DNA of 64,000 bases from PALSA-612 sp963773055 (GTDB lineage: Bacteria; Actinomycetota; Thermoleophilia; Gaiellales; Gaiellaceae): contig CAVYZL010000006.1 of NCBI GenBank assembly GCA_963773055.1, positions 1,550,001 through 1,614,000 of the forward strand, given 5' to 3'. The position numbers and the translations under genes were made by a program. Of this stretch, positions 43,304-51,870 are shown in pieces. The notes under the pieces were generated by a model. That model had not been told where the DNA came from and did no database searches. It was given only the letters and a program-made list of their open reading frames with translations. Every line of letters begins with the position of its first letter. Positions within the stretch are counted from its first letter, which is position 1.

Positions 43304-44343
43304 GCTGCCGGCTCCGTCGGCTTCCGCCCACCGCGGCTGATCAGGCCCCACAGCTTTCTCAGGTCCCGCGGCACCTGGTCGACGAGCCCACCCGGCGCGG
43401 TCGCGAGCACCTGGAGGACGCCGACCCCGAACAGAAGCAGCGAGACGTAGAGCGAGACGCCCCAGTTCTCGAGCAGCGCTGGCAGCAACCGCACGAGCAG
43501 GCCCGCGACAACCGCACCCCACACGCTGTAGATGCCGCCCATCAGCACCACCGCCAGCAGGACGATCGAGTCCTGGGTCGGGAAGGCGTTCGGCGAGAGC
43601 GAGCCCGCGCTGCCGGCGAGGAGGCCGCCCGCGACGCCCGTCATGAACGAGGCAAGCGCGAACGCCCAGAGCTTGTACAGCGTGACGTTGACGCCCGCCG
43701 CGAGCGCTGCGGGCTCGCTCTCGCGAATGGCGGCGAAGGCGCGGCCCGACTTGCTGCCGATCTGCCACAGCGCGAGCAGGAACATCAACGCGGCGACGAT
43801 GAGCGTATAGCGGTAGAAGGCAGGGTCCGAGGTCGCGATCCCCGGCCGCCGGATGTTGCGGAACTCCTGGAGCTGCTCGAGCGACAGCACGCCCTGGAAG
43901 CCCTTGCCGCCGTTCGGAAAGTGGATGACGCTGAGCACGAGCGTGATCGCACCGGCGAACATCAGCGTGATCAGCGCCAGGTGGAGTCCCGAGATCCGCA
44001 GCGCGGGCAGGCCGACGACCGTCCCGATTACGGCTGTTGCGAGACCGGCGATGAGGAGCACGATCGGATACGGCAGGCCAGTGCCGTAGAGAACCCGGGT
44101 CGCCACCCACGCGCCGACGGCGAGCAAAGCAATCTGGCAGAGCGAAACCATCCCGACGCGGCCGTAGAGCAGGCCGAGACCAAGCGCGACGATCGCGTAG
44201 ATCGCCGCCGCCGTGAGGATCTTGATCCAGTAGACGCCGATCAGCTCGGGCACGAGGAACAGCGCCGCGGCGAAGAGCGCGGCGACTACGAGCACACGGA
44301 TCGCCTGAGCGCGCTCGACCCCGAGGCCGTCGAGTCGGCTCAT
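43300..44343 (-). CDS. livM: ABC transporter permease LivM-like, third system
   Basis: This 347-residue membrane protein has about nine hydrophobic segments, including LGLLYGRVGMVSLCQIALLAVGAW (the family's GxxSLGQ-like motif, here SLCQ) and the coupling region AIRESEPAALAAGVNVTLYKLWAFALASFMTGVAGGL. Unlike the two rightward systems, the permease halves are separate genes here. A 43-bp gap separates it from LivH. Confidence 0.9.
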   Translation of the reverse strand: MSRLDGLGVERAQAIRVLVVAALFAAALFLVPELIGVYWIKILTAAAIYAIVALGLGLLYGRVGMVSLCQIALLAVGAWVATRVLYGTGLPYPIVLLIAGLATAVIGTVVGLPALRISGLHLALITLMFAGAITLVLSVIHFPNGGKGFQGVLSLEQLQEFRNIRRPGIATSDPAFYRYTLIVAALMFLLALWQIGSKSGRAFAAIRESEPAALAAGVNVTLYKLWAFALASFMTGVAGGLLAGSAGSLSPNAFPTQDSIVLLAVVLMGGIYSVWGAVVAGLLVRLLPALLENWGVSLYVSLLLFGVGVLQVLATAPGGLVDQVPRDLRKLWGLISRGGRKPTEPAA

Positions 44344-44386
44344 GCGACGCGCACTCCGCGCTGTGCGCGTGCTACCTCCATGGACG

Positions 44387-45313
44387 CTACTGGCCCGCCC
44401 GAACCATCACTTCGCGGCGCCGCCCGAGCACGAGCAGGGCGGCGATCGCGATCACGAACGGGGTCATTGCGCGGTACTGCGCGAGCGGCTGGCTCTGATT
44501 CGGCCACAGAGAGAAGGCCTGGAGGCACGACTCGACGACGCCGATCACGAGCGCGGCGAACAGCGTGATCCAAAGTGACTCGAGGCGCCCGATCAGCGCC
44601 GCCGCGAGCGACGAGATGACGACGAATGTCAGCGAGACCGCCTCGAGCTGGTTGGTCAACCCGGACAGGAGCAGCCCGGACGCCCCGCAGACGATCCCGG
44701 AGCCGAGCCAGGCCGACGCCTCGACGAGCCGCACGGGCACGCCGAGGGTTGCCGTGATCTCGCGGTCGTTCGCGATAGCGCGATAGGCGGTGCCGAGCTT
44801 CGTCCAGCGCAGGAACGCCCAGGTGAGTGCGGTGATCCCGAAGGCAAATATCAACGCGATGATCTTGGTCCAGCTGACACGGACGTCACCGACCTGGTAG
44901 CCGAAGTTGTGCCAGCCGTCACTCGGCAGCGGGATCGGGAACACCTCATTCGCCTGCCACTGCCAGCCCATGATCGAGAGCAGGATCAGCGTCAGCCCGA
45001 GCGTCGCTGCCGACTTGACGAGGGGGTCGCGGGCAGCGAATAACGGCCCGAACACCAGCCCGTAGAGCAACGTCACGATGCCGCCGAACAGGACACAGAT
45101 GACGAACGCGAGCCAGTTCGGGCACCACGAAGTCTTGTAGATCAGTTGCCAGGCGATGAAGACGCCCAGAGCCCCGACCGCCCCGTACGCGAAGTTGAGC
45201 ACGCCCGTCGTCCGGTAGAGGACGACGATGCCAACTCCTGACACCCCGTACACCGCCCCGACGGCCAGGCCGAGCGGGACGAACTGCAGGAGGTCATGAA
45301 ACGTGGGCAGCAT
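44387..45313 (-). CDS. livH: ABC transporter permease LivH-like, third system
   Basis: This 308-residue membrane protein opens with FHDLLQFVPLGLAVGAVYGVSGVGIVVLYRTTGVLNFAYGAVGALG, the standard LivH start. The coupling segment AIANDREITATLGVPVRLVEASAWLGSGIVCGASGLL is complete. It lies 48 bp downstream of the corrected end of the binding-protein gene. Forms the heterodimeric channel with LivM. Confidence 0.9.
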   Translation of the reverse strand: MLPTFHDLLQFVPLGLAVGAVYGVSGVGIVVLYRTTGVLNFAYGAVGALGVFIAWQLIYKTSWCPNWLAFVICVLFGGIVTLLYGLVFGPLFAARDPLVKSAATLGLTLILLSIMGWQWQANEVFPIPLPSDGWHNFGYQVGDVRVSWTKIIALIFAFGITALTWAFLRWTKLGTAYRAIANDREITATLGVPVRLVEASAWLGSGIVCGASGLLLSGLTNQLEAVSLTFVVISSLAAALIGRLESLWITLFAALVIGVVESCLQAFSLWPNQSQPLAQYRAMTPFVIAIAALLVLGRRREVMVRAGQ

Positions 45314-45361
45314 CAGAGCTCCGAGCGTCTTCGATCGTTGTCTAGTGGTCTACCTCGCTCC

Positions 45362-46712
45362 CTATCGTTGCCACGCCGGCTTCGGGAACGACGCCCCGGT
45401 GTTGAGGTGGAACTTCCGCTCGGCCTGGCGAGCCTGTCGGAGGGCAGACGTAACCGCCGCAATCGCGAAGCACGGCTCCGCCTGCACCATCTTGCCGTTC
45501 TTGCCCGGTGGAGGTCAGGTCCCAGTTGTTCGGGAGGTGCCCCGGCAGGTTGCCGCTGTAGAACGGCTTGCAGAGCAAGTCGCTGTGCCAGTTCTTGATC
45601 TTCGTGAACGCGGTGTTCACGCCCTTGGGAGTCAGCTGGCTCGGCTTCAGCGCGAGCATGACCTCGGTCGCCACCCTCGCGTCGAGGAAGCCGAACTCCC
45701 CGAACGTCGAGAGCCCCCACTTCTTCGGCGTGTATTTCGCATGCACGGCCCGATAGAGCGCCGCGTCCGGTCCCTTCGTCGTGAAGGGCTCGAGCTCCGT
45801 GTTGATCCCGATCTTCCCGTCCCAGAACTTGCCCGCGTTGGCGGCGAACCGCGTGTCGTACGCGGGAGTCGACGCCGCCCAGAGGACCTTGTTCGCGATC
45901 CCCTGCTGTTCCGCAGCCTTGAGCACGGTCAAGACCTGGTCGGTCGTGAAGTCGAGGATCACACCACCGCCGTCGCCGGCGAGCTGCACGTACTTGAGCG
46001 CGTACGAAGCCTGCGCCGGGTACGGATCGTGGACGTCGATGCCTTTCAGGCCATGCGCCTTGGCGAACGCAACCGCGGGCTTGTTCCAGGTACCCGCAGC
46101 GTCGACCCCGGTCGGAGCGACCGAGACGATCGTCCCCTTGACGCCCTTTCGAACCAGGTACTGAGCGGCGCCGAGCGTCGAGTACGCCGGGCCCATGTTG
46201 ATCGGGATGTGGTACGGCGTTCCGCCGTAGCAGAGGTCGTGCACACCGTCACCGATGACGTAGAACTTCTTCGACGCGTAGTACTGCGCGTTCACGGCGC
46301 AGTCCATGACGTCGATGTTCCCGACGATCGCGACGACGTGCTCCTCCTCGATCAGCTTCTTCGCGAAGGCGGCCACGAGCTCGGGGTTGATCGGGTCGAC
46401 GTGGACGATGTAGTTGATCTTGCGGCCGAAGAGGCCACCGTTGTCGTTCACGCAGTCGAAGTAGGCCCGCGCGTTGTCGGTGATCTCGTCCCAGTTGACA
46501 CCGACGGCGACCGTGACGATCGCGCCGATGTTGATCGGCTTTCCTGTCGCCTTCTTGCCCGTGCCCAGCCCGCAGACGCTCTTCTTCGGAGAGGCCTTCC
46601 CCGATCCGACGGGCGCTGCGGACGAGCCGGCGCTCGCACCTACCGCAACCACGGCCGTCGCTACAAGGGCCGCAGGCAGTGCAAGGGCCAGCGCTACCTT
46701 CCTACGCTTCAT
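45362..46712 (-). CDS. ABC transporter substrate-binding protein, third system (one frameshift)
   Basis: The ATG at 46710-46712 begins with KRRKVALALALPAALVATAVVAVGASAG, a clear signal sequence, followed by a type I periplasmic-binding fold. The frame shifts at the CCC at 45504-45506: removing one base lets the protein continue as STGKNGKMVQAEPCFAIAAV and end at the TAG at 45362-45364, about 449 residues in all. The uncorrected frame gives an unnatural Arg/Gly-rich tail into the LivH region. First gene of the third Liv operon; ligand unknown. Confidence 0.83.
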
Positions 46713-46837
46713 CCCTTCCTCCTTTCATCGACCTCGGCCGAGGTCGCGAACCGGTCCGGGCGAGGGGGTGCCTGGCATGACCGGTGACATGCCGACGAGC
46801 GGGATCTTTCTCCATCGGCGCCCTCTATGCAAGACAC

Positions 46838-46856
46838 CGTTCGACATATTCGAACG
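46838..46856. promoter_or_regulatory. Perfect inverted repeat between divergent binding-protein and amidase genes
   Basis: CGTTCGACATATTCGAACG has 7-bp arms around a 5-base AT-rich centre. It lies in the 238-bp divergent region, 126 bp from the binding-protein ATG and 95 bp from the amidase GTG. The form is that of a repressor operator; no regulator gene is adjacent. Confidence 0.5.
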
Positions 46857-46950
46857 CGGAGCCTGCCTGACGCACCCGTCGACCTCCATGCGCGACGCTG
46901 TATACCACGCCCGCAAATCCGGCTCCGGACGGACTTGAGATGATCGCCCC

Positions 46951-48288
46951 GTGACCAACCCGGCCGATCTTGGCGTCCTCGAGGCGTCCGTCGCGCTCGG
47001 AGAACGAACGCTGTCCTCGCGCGAGCTCACGGAGGCGTGCCTCGCCCGGATCCGCGAGCGAGACGGGACGCACAGCCATGACGGCGACCCCGACTCGATC
47101 AACGCCTGGGTGCGGGTCTACGAGGAGGATGCCCTCGCGGCAGCCGATCGGGCGGACGAGCGGCTCGCAGACGGAGATGCGCCGCGCCTCTGCGGGATCC
47201 CGATCGGGCTGAAGGACCTGTACGCGGTGGCCGGCAAGCCGCTAACCGCTTCGAGCACCTTGCTGTACGAGGTGCCAGACCGCGACTGCGACGTCTGGGC
47301 GCGCCTCGCAGCCGAGGGCATGGTGCTGCTCGGTCACCTGCACACGCACGAGTTCGCCTGCGGAGGCACCACCGACCAGGTCGGAAACCCTTGGGCACTA
47401 GAACGGTCGGCCGGCGGCTCCGGCGGTGGCTCCAGCGCGGCACTCGCGTCCGGCCAAGTGGCCGCGACCACGGGCACCGACACCGCCGGCTCGGTGCGCA
47501 TCCCCTCCGCGGAGTGCGGCACGTCGACGATCAAGCCGACGCGCGGCCTCGTCTCGATGCGAGGGATCGTCCCGCTCGCGTGGACGTTCGATCACCCTGG
47601 GCCGATGACCCGCACGGTCGTCGATTCCGAGCTCTTGCTCGAGGGGATGTCCGAGTTGCCTGCACCCCCCTCGCGCCGACCTCTCCTCCGCTACGCGGTC
47701 TCTCCGAGAGTCTCCGTCCTCGAGCCGGACGTCGCAGACGGGTTCGACCGTGCGCTGGCGGCATTGCCGGGTGAGCGCATCGAGCCGCCGGTGCCACAGG
47801 CCCGATTGGACGTCCTCGCCGACTTCTTCGATCTCGTCCTCACCGAGATGCTCGTCTACCACCGCCGCTTCGACGACCGACGTGAGGGGTATCGCCCGTC
47901 GAATCGGGGGAGGCTCGAGCATGCCGAGCGGCGGGCGATGACGGCTGAGGAATACGTCGCCCTACAGGCCGGCCGCACGGAGGACACAAGCGCCTGGTGT
48001 GACTGGCTCGCCGAGCACAGGATCGACGCGATCGTGGAGCCGACGATCCCGATCGTCGCGCCCCTGCGTGGCAGCGGCTACGACGAAGTGTTCGGCGACG
48101 TTGAAGATCTTTCGCTCACGCACTATTGGGACTGGACCGGGTTTCCCGTCGTCGCTCTTCCATCCGGTGTGGGAGGCCACAGCGGGCTCCCGGTGAGCGT
48201 CTCCCTCATCGGCGCGCCGGGCGCCGACTGGGACATGCTGGCGTGGGGCGCGGCGCTTCAGGAGAAGCTCGGTACGGTGTCGCCGTGA
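46951..48288 (+). CDS. Amidase (amidase-signature family)
   Basis: This 445-residue hydrolase has the Ser-cisSer-Lys triad visible: Lys88 (IGLKDLYAVAGKP), Ser161 in the GGSGGGSS stretch and nucleophile Ser181 in TDTAGSVRIPS. The length is somewhat shorter than the usual 460-500. The stop overlaps the GTG of the next gene, an amidohydrolase, so an amide or ester substrate may be cleaved and then processed further. It is divergent from the third Liv transporter, which may import that substrate. Confidence 0.88.
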   Translation: MTNPADLGVLEASVALGERTLSSRELTEACLARIRERDGTHSHDGDPDSINAWVRVYEEDALAAADRADERLADGDAPRLCGIPIGLKDLYAVAGKPLTASSTLLYEVPDRDCDVWARLAAEGMVLLGHLHTHEFACGGTTDQVGNPWALERSAGGSGGGSSAALASGQVAATTGTDTAGSVRIPSAECGTSTIKPTRGLVSMRGIVPLAWTFDHPGPMTRTVVDSELLLEGMSELPAPPSRRPLLRYAVSPRVSVLEPDVADGFDRALAALPGERIEPPVPQARLDVLADFFDLVLTEMLVYHRRFDDRREGYRPSNRGRLEHAERRAMTAEEYVALQAGRTEDTSAWCDWLAEHRIDAIVEPTIPIVAPLRGSGYDEVFGDVEDLSLTHYWDWTGFPVVALPSGVGGHSGLPVSVSLIGAPGADWDMLAWGAALQEKLGTVSP

Positions 48289-49166
48289 TCGACCTGTCGG
48301 CCGTCTCCGCCATCGACGTGCACGTCCACACGGAGCTCGCACGGAACGGCCACGATCCGATGCCCGCGCACCTGCGCGAGGCGGCGGGGCGGTACTTCAG
48401 AAGCGACGAGCCGCTGCCGACGGTCGACGATGTCGCGGCGTACTACCGCGCGCGCGGCATCGCAGCCGTCGTCTTCACCGTCGACTGGGAGTCCCGGAGC
48501 GGCATCGCCCCGATCCCGAACGAGGAGATCGCCGAGGCCGCGGCCGCGAACGCGGACATCATGATCCCGTTCGCGAGCGTCGACCCGGCCCGCCCGGATG
48601 CCGCCGCGCGCGCCCGGACGCTGATCACCGACCATGGCGTGAAGGGCTTCAAGTTCCACCCGAACCTCCAGGCCTTCTTCCCGAACGACCGCAGCGCCTA
48701 CCCACTCTACGAGGTGATCGCCGAGGCAGGCCTGCCCGCGCTCTTCCACTCCGGCCACAGCGGCATCGGCACGGGCCTCAAGGGCGGCGGGGGATTTCTC
48801 CTCAAGTACTCGAACCCGATGTGCCTCGACGACGTCGCCGCGGACTTCCCGGAGCTCGAGATCGTGCTCGCACATCCGTCGTTTCCGTGGCAGGACGAGG
48901 CGATCTCGGTCTGCCTGCACAAGGCGAACGTCTGGATCGACCTCTCCGGCTGGTCGCCGAAGTACTTCCCGCCCCAGCTCGTGCAGTACGCGAACACGCA
49001 GCTGAAGACGCGCGTGCTGTTCGGCTCCGATTACCCGCTGATCACGCCCGACCGCTGGCTCGCCGACTTCGAGCAGGCGCCGTTCAAGGACGAGGTGCGG
49101 CCGCTGATCCTGAAGGACAACGCCGCCCGCCTGCTCGGCCTCTCAACCGAAAGGAGCAGTGGATGA
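48285..49166 (+). CDS. Amidohydrolase-2 family metal-dependent hydrolase/decarboxylase
   Basis: This 293-residue ACMSD-type TIM barrel has His13 and His15 in AIDVHVH, KGFKFHPNLQAF, a His in ALFHSGHSG, AHPSFPWQDE and the Asp of LFGSDYPLI, the full metal-site set. The family includes decarboxylases of dihydroxybenzoate-type acids and lactonases of aromatic pathways. The GTG start overlaps the amidase stop and the stop overlaps the next ATG, giving three coupled genes. Confidence 0.87.
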   Translation: MIDLSAVSAIDVHVHTELARNGHDPMPAHLREAAGRYFRSDEPLPTVDDVAAYYRARGIAAVVFTVDWESRSGIAPIPNEEIAEAAAANADIMIPFASVDPARPDAAARARTLITDHGVKGFKFHPNLQAFFPNDRSAYPLYEVIAEAGLPALFHSGHSGIGTGLKGGGGFLLKYSNPMCLDDVAADFPELEIVLAHPSFPWQDEAISVCLHKANVWIDLSGWSPKYFPPQLVQYANTQLKTRVLFGSDYPLITPDRWLADFEQAPFKDEVRPLILKDNAARLLGLSTERSSG

Positions 49167-49774
49167 ACACCTTCGAGCAAGCCGTCTTCGACTGCATGAA
49201 CCCGACAGCGGAGCTGGTCGAGAAGACGACGAACCCGCTGCATCGTGCGATGCTCCTCAACTTCTGGCGCCATGTGCACCTCGAGGGCGGCGGTGAGTAC
49301 GAGAAGATCGTCGCGCCGGACATGATGGTCGACGAGCCCGTCTACCGGGTGAGCTGGGGCGCAAACCCGACCGTGATCCGAGGCAAGGAAGGGGTTCTGG
49401 CGTTCTACCGGAGCGTCGGCGAATCTGTGCTGTGGCACTCCGACGACTTCCTGTCGGTCGCGGACTGGGGCATCTGCGACGAGATCACATTCCACCAGCT
49501 CGCGCACGGCGCCGACCTCAAGGCCTTGGGTTACGACGTCGCCGACGACGAGGCGCTCTACCACGTGTCGAGCCGGCAGGCGTTCATCTGGCCGTTCAAC
49601 AGCCAGGCGCGTCTGATCGGCGAGAACCTCTACGAGGACAAGACGAGCCTCGCGATCGAGGAGGTCAGTCCCGACGAGGCCATCACACCGGCTCGTGTCC
49701 GCGAGATCCACCACGAGCAGCTCGCGAAGCTCGAGGCCGAGCGCGGCGAGGACTTCTGGATCTACAACGGTTAG
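49163..49774 (+). CDS. NTF2/SnoaL-like protein of unknown function
   Basis: This 203-residue protein has a RGKEGVLAFYRS segment and a following beta region that fit the NTF2-like (SnoaL, nuclear transport factor 2) fold. The ATG is preceded by CAACCGAAAGGAGCAGT, a 17-base leader identical to the one before the small membrane protein at 37414. It probably supports or acts with the amidohydrolase. No catalytic assignment is possible from sequence alone. Confidence 0.65.
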   Translation: MNTFEQAVFDCMNPTAELVEKTTNPLHRAMLLNFWRHVHLEGGGEYEKIVAPDMMVDEPVYRVSWGANPTVIRGKEGVLAFYRSVGESVLWHSDDFLSVADWGICDEITFHQLAHGADLKALGYDVADDEALYHVSSRQAFIWPFNSQARLIGENLYEDKTSLAIEEVSPDEAITPARVREIHHEQLAKLEAERGEDFWIYNG

Positions 49775-50595
49775 GCCATCACGAGCGAGCCGCCGTCGAT
49801 CACGTAGGCGGCGCCCGTGATGAAGCTCGAGGCGGGCGAGGCGAGTAGCACGACGAGGCCCTTCAGCTCGTCCGGGTGCGCCATCCGGCCGAGCGGGATC
49901 AGCGTGGCCCACGCAGCCTTCATCTCCTCGGTTGGGCTCTCGGTGACGCCGCCGCCGATCAGCGTTCCGTAGAACGGGCCCGGGCAGATCGCGTTGACGA
50001 GGATCCCGTCCGGCGCCAGCTCGAGCGCCGCATGGCGGACCATGTGGATCACGGCGGCTTTGCTCGCGGCGTACCCGTAGCAGACGAGCGGCTCGGGCCG
50101 AAGGCCGGCGTTCGACGCCGTGACGATGATGCGCCCTGATCCCTGCTTCTTCATCGCGCCCGCGGCGCTGCGCATCGTGTGCATGACGCCGGTCTGGTTG
50201 ACGGCAAGCACGCGATCCCAGTCGGCGCGCTCGACCGTGTCGAGTGTCTGGCCGCCCTCGGCGCGGAAACCGGGCACGGCGCCGAGGCCCGCGTTTGCGA
50301 TCGCCACGTCGACGCCTCCCTGCTCTTCGACGACGTCGTCGAAGAGCTCCTGCACGCGGTCGCCGTCGGTGACGTCGCAGACGAACGCGCGGGCGTCGCA
50401 GCCCCGCGAGCGCAGCTCCTCGGTCGACGCGGCCAGCCTGTCCTCGTCGACGTCCGCTAGCGTGACGCGGGCGCCGCAGTCCGCGAGCACTTCGGCCATC
50501 GCGAATCCGAGCCCGCCGGCCGCGCCGGTGACGACGACGCGCATCCCGCGGACGTCGAACAGCCGCGCCAGCGTCTCCGTTGCGCGATCAGCCAT
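49771..50595 (-). CDS. Short-chain dehydrogenase/reductase (SDR)
   Basis: This 274-residue classical SDR has TGAAGGLGFA as the NAD(P)-binding glycine motif near residue 21, an Asp after the second strand (LADVDED) that favours NAD, the ANAG motif, a catalytic Ser in ITVTASNAG-like context and Tyr/Lys in YGYAASKAA. The final segment FITGAAYVIDGGSLVMA is typical. It is convergent with the NTF2-like gene by a 4-bp overlap. Substrate unknown. Confidence 0.9.
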   Translation of the reverse strand: MADRATETLARLFDVRGMRVVVTGAAGGLGFAMAEVLADCGARVTLADVDEDRLAASTEELRSRGCDARAFVCDVTDGDRVQELFDDVVEEQGGVDVAIANAGLGAVPGFRAEGGQTLDTVERADWDRVLAVNQTGVMHTMRSAAGAMKKQGSGRIIVTASNAGLRPEPLVCYGYAASKAAVIHMVRHAALELAPDGILVNAICPGPFYGTLIGGGVTESPTEEMKAAWATLIPLGRMAHPDELKGLVVLLASPASSFITGAAYVIDGGSLVMA

Positions 50596-50740
50596 CTGCC
50601 CCTCCTCGGTCGAAGTCGGACCCGGATCGAATCACGGGTCGACCGGCGCCGCAACGCACTCCCCCCGGTCAAGGGTCGCGAAGAGGCCTGACCCGCCCGA
50701 CGTTTCGAGAGGACTCGCCTACGAGCACGAAGGAGACGGA

Positions 50741-50986
50741 ATGGACATGCTGCCCGACCTGCGCGCGTTGTCGAACGAGGAGCTCGATCGTCTGATCGAC
50801 GAGTTGACGAAGGAGGAGAACGAGGTCTCGTTCGAGCGTCGCCGCGTCCAGGGCTATCTGGACATCCTCCGCGCGGAACGGACGGCGCGGATCAAGGGCG
50901 GCTCCTTCGCCTCACCTCCGCTCGAGCAGCTCGCCGCCATCCTCACCGGCAAGAGCCTGCCTGACGTGCGCACCGACCCCGCCTGA
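50741..50986 (+). CDS. RsiG-like single-motif anti-sigma (c-di-GMP-binding) protein
   Basis: This 81-residue mostly helical protein starts at the ATG behind AAGGAG. Residues 26-41 fit the c-di-GMP motif E-x3-S-x2-R-x3-Q-x3-D exactly: Glu26, Ser30, Arg33, Gln37, Asp41. In Streptomyces RsiG carries this motif twice, and with c-di-GMP it holds the sigma factor WhiG. In Rubrobacter a one-motif form works as a homodimer and is connected with type IV pili. Here only one motif is present, and two Flp pilin genes follow immediately. No sigma factor gene is in the window. RsiG-like function is strongly suggested but not shown. Confidence 0.75.
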   Translation: MDMLPDLRALSNEELDRLIDELTKEENEVSFERRRVQGYLDILRAERTARIKGGSFASPPLEQLAAILTGKSLPDVRTDPA

Positions 50987-51011
50987 CCCGACGCACGTCA
51001 CACGACGCCCC

Positions 51012-51108
51012 TCACCCGATCGGGTGAAATTCGCGAAGAACCCCCGGCCGGGGGATACACCCGCCGCGTCCTCCAGCAAAGCTGCACCCGTTCATCGGGT
51101 CTTGGAGG
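51012..51108 (+). promoter_or_regulatory. Structured leader with SD-sequestering potential upstream of pilin 1
   Basis: Two perfect palindromes, TCACCCGATCGGGTGA (51012-51027) and CCCCCGGCCGGGGG (51041-51054), are followed by CCTCC (51070-51074), which can pair with GGAGG (51104-51108) just before the pilin ATG. That stem encloses two small hairpins, AGC-AAA-GCT and ACCCG-TTCAT-CGGGT. The arrangement could switch ribosome access. It does not match any riboswitch I can recall in detail. Confidence 0.4.
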
Positions 51109-51120
51109 AAGGGAGAGCTC

Positions 51121-51278
51121 ATGCTCTCGAGGGTGCGGTGCTTCAGCTCGACGACGGTCAGACGACCCCGGAGTACGCGGTCGTGCTGACGATCCTGACC
51201 CTCGGCGCGGCGGGCCTGTTCATTGCCTTCGCAGGCGGGATCCAGGGCGCGCTCGCGACGATCAGCGGTCTCTTGTAG
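51121..51278 (+). CDS. Flp-type pilin (one frameshift or alternative start)
   Basis: The ATG at 51121 follows AGGAAGGGAG and reads MLSRVRCFSS, the usual start of an Flp pilin. The mature-type sequence DGQTTPEYAVVLTILTLGAAG and a hydrophobic tail to the TAG at 51276 lie in another frame, so one base appears lost near 51,150. A GTG at 51024 would open the pilin frame without correction but would give an odd 40-residue prefix through the palindromes. Processing after the Gly of the G-Q-T site by a prepilin peptidase is expected. A major or minor tad pilin. Confidence 0.65.
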
Positions 51279-51435
51279 CGGTTCGACCGCCCATTCGGAC
51301 GGTCTGCGCCTCGGCTGGGCGAACTCGGTCGGGTGAAGGACGGAGCAACACCCTCTTTCGGGGGACGACTCGGAGCCGTTTTCGGGCGACGTTGAGTCTC
51401 GAATCGATTAACGCAGCCGGAAGGGGGTGAACCTC

Positions 51436-51600
51436 ATGCTGACAAAGATTCGGTCGATGCGCATCGCGCGCGAGGAAGGCCAGACGATGGCGGAGTACGC
51501 AGTCGTCCTGGCCGTGATCACGGTTGCGACCGTGGCGGTGTTCACTGCACTCTCAGGCGGCATCTCGGGCGCGATCTCGTCCGTGACGGCCATCCTCTAG
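51436..51600 (+). CDS. Flp-type pilin
   Basis: This 54-residue prepilin reads MLTKIRSMRIAREEGQTMAEY, then a 30-residue hydrophobic helix. The Gly15/Gln16 junction, with Glu20 and Tyr21 after it, is the standard Flp cleavage and assembly motif. GGAAGGGGG at 51419-51427 is the ribosome site. It lies 157 bp after pilin 1 behind its own long leader and is followed by a strong terminator. No secretion ATPase or TadZ genes are in the window. Confidence 0.85.
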   Translation: MLTKIRSMRIAREEGQTMAEYAVVLAVITVATVAVFTALSGGISGAISSVTAIL

Positions 51601-51614
51601 AAATCCGGACTGAC

Positions 51615-51643
51615 GCGGCGCCCGAGCGCAAGCCGGGCGCCGC
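51615..51643 (+). terminator. Terminator after pilin 2
   Basis: GCGGCGCCCG and CGGGCGCCGC form a perfect 10-bp stem with a 9-base loop, 14 bp after the stop, followed by TTCCCATTTC. Confidence 0.75.
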
Positions 51644-51761
51644 TTCCCATTTCAAGGCCGGCGGTTCCAGTGCCCTCGTTGAGGCACTGTGGAGGCTTCT
51701 CATCGCGGCGTCGTGCTGGCCGCCTCTAGAGTTCTCACGAGGCGAGTTCCGCGATACGATC

Positions 51762-51870
51762 CTGTGAGGGCCGGCCGCCTCCCGGCCCAAGGGACAGAGC
51801 TCGGCTCTCCCCAGAGCTCTGTTTCGGGGGCCCTACCTCGGGGACTCCGCGGTAGGGCCCTCTCACTTCC
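51762..51870. ncRNA. Candidate structured RNA in a gene-free stretch
   Basis: The stretch 51601-52064 holds no credible gene. Within it three consecutive hairpins occur: GGGCCGG/CCGGCCC (51768-51788), ACAGAGCTC/GAGCTCTGT (51794-51822) and GGGCCCTACC/GGTAGGGCCC (51828-51860). GTGAG (51764-51768) can pair with CTCAC (51862-51866) to close the set. That is more ordered structure than a simple terminator. The strand and family are unknown; actinobacterial 6S- or 6C-type small RNAs are only guesses. Confidence 0.3.

Noticed and set aside
50660..51430. WhiG/FliA-type promoters (TAAA with GCCGATAA) before the RsiG-like and pilin genes
   Set aside because: Only weak partial matches (for example TCAA followed by GCCTGA with wrong spacing) were seen, so no promoter is claimed.
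51012..51435. A class I c-di-GMP riboswitch in the pilin leaders
   Set aside because: GCAAAGC is present in the first leader, but the GGGCAAACC box, the GNRA/receptor pairing and the 3' GGTTACC part are missing.
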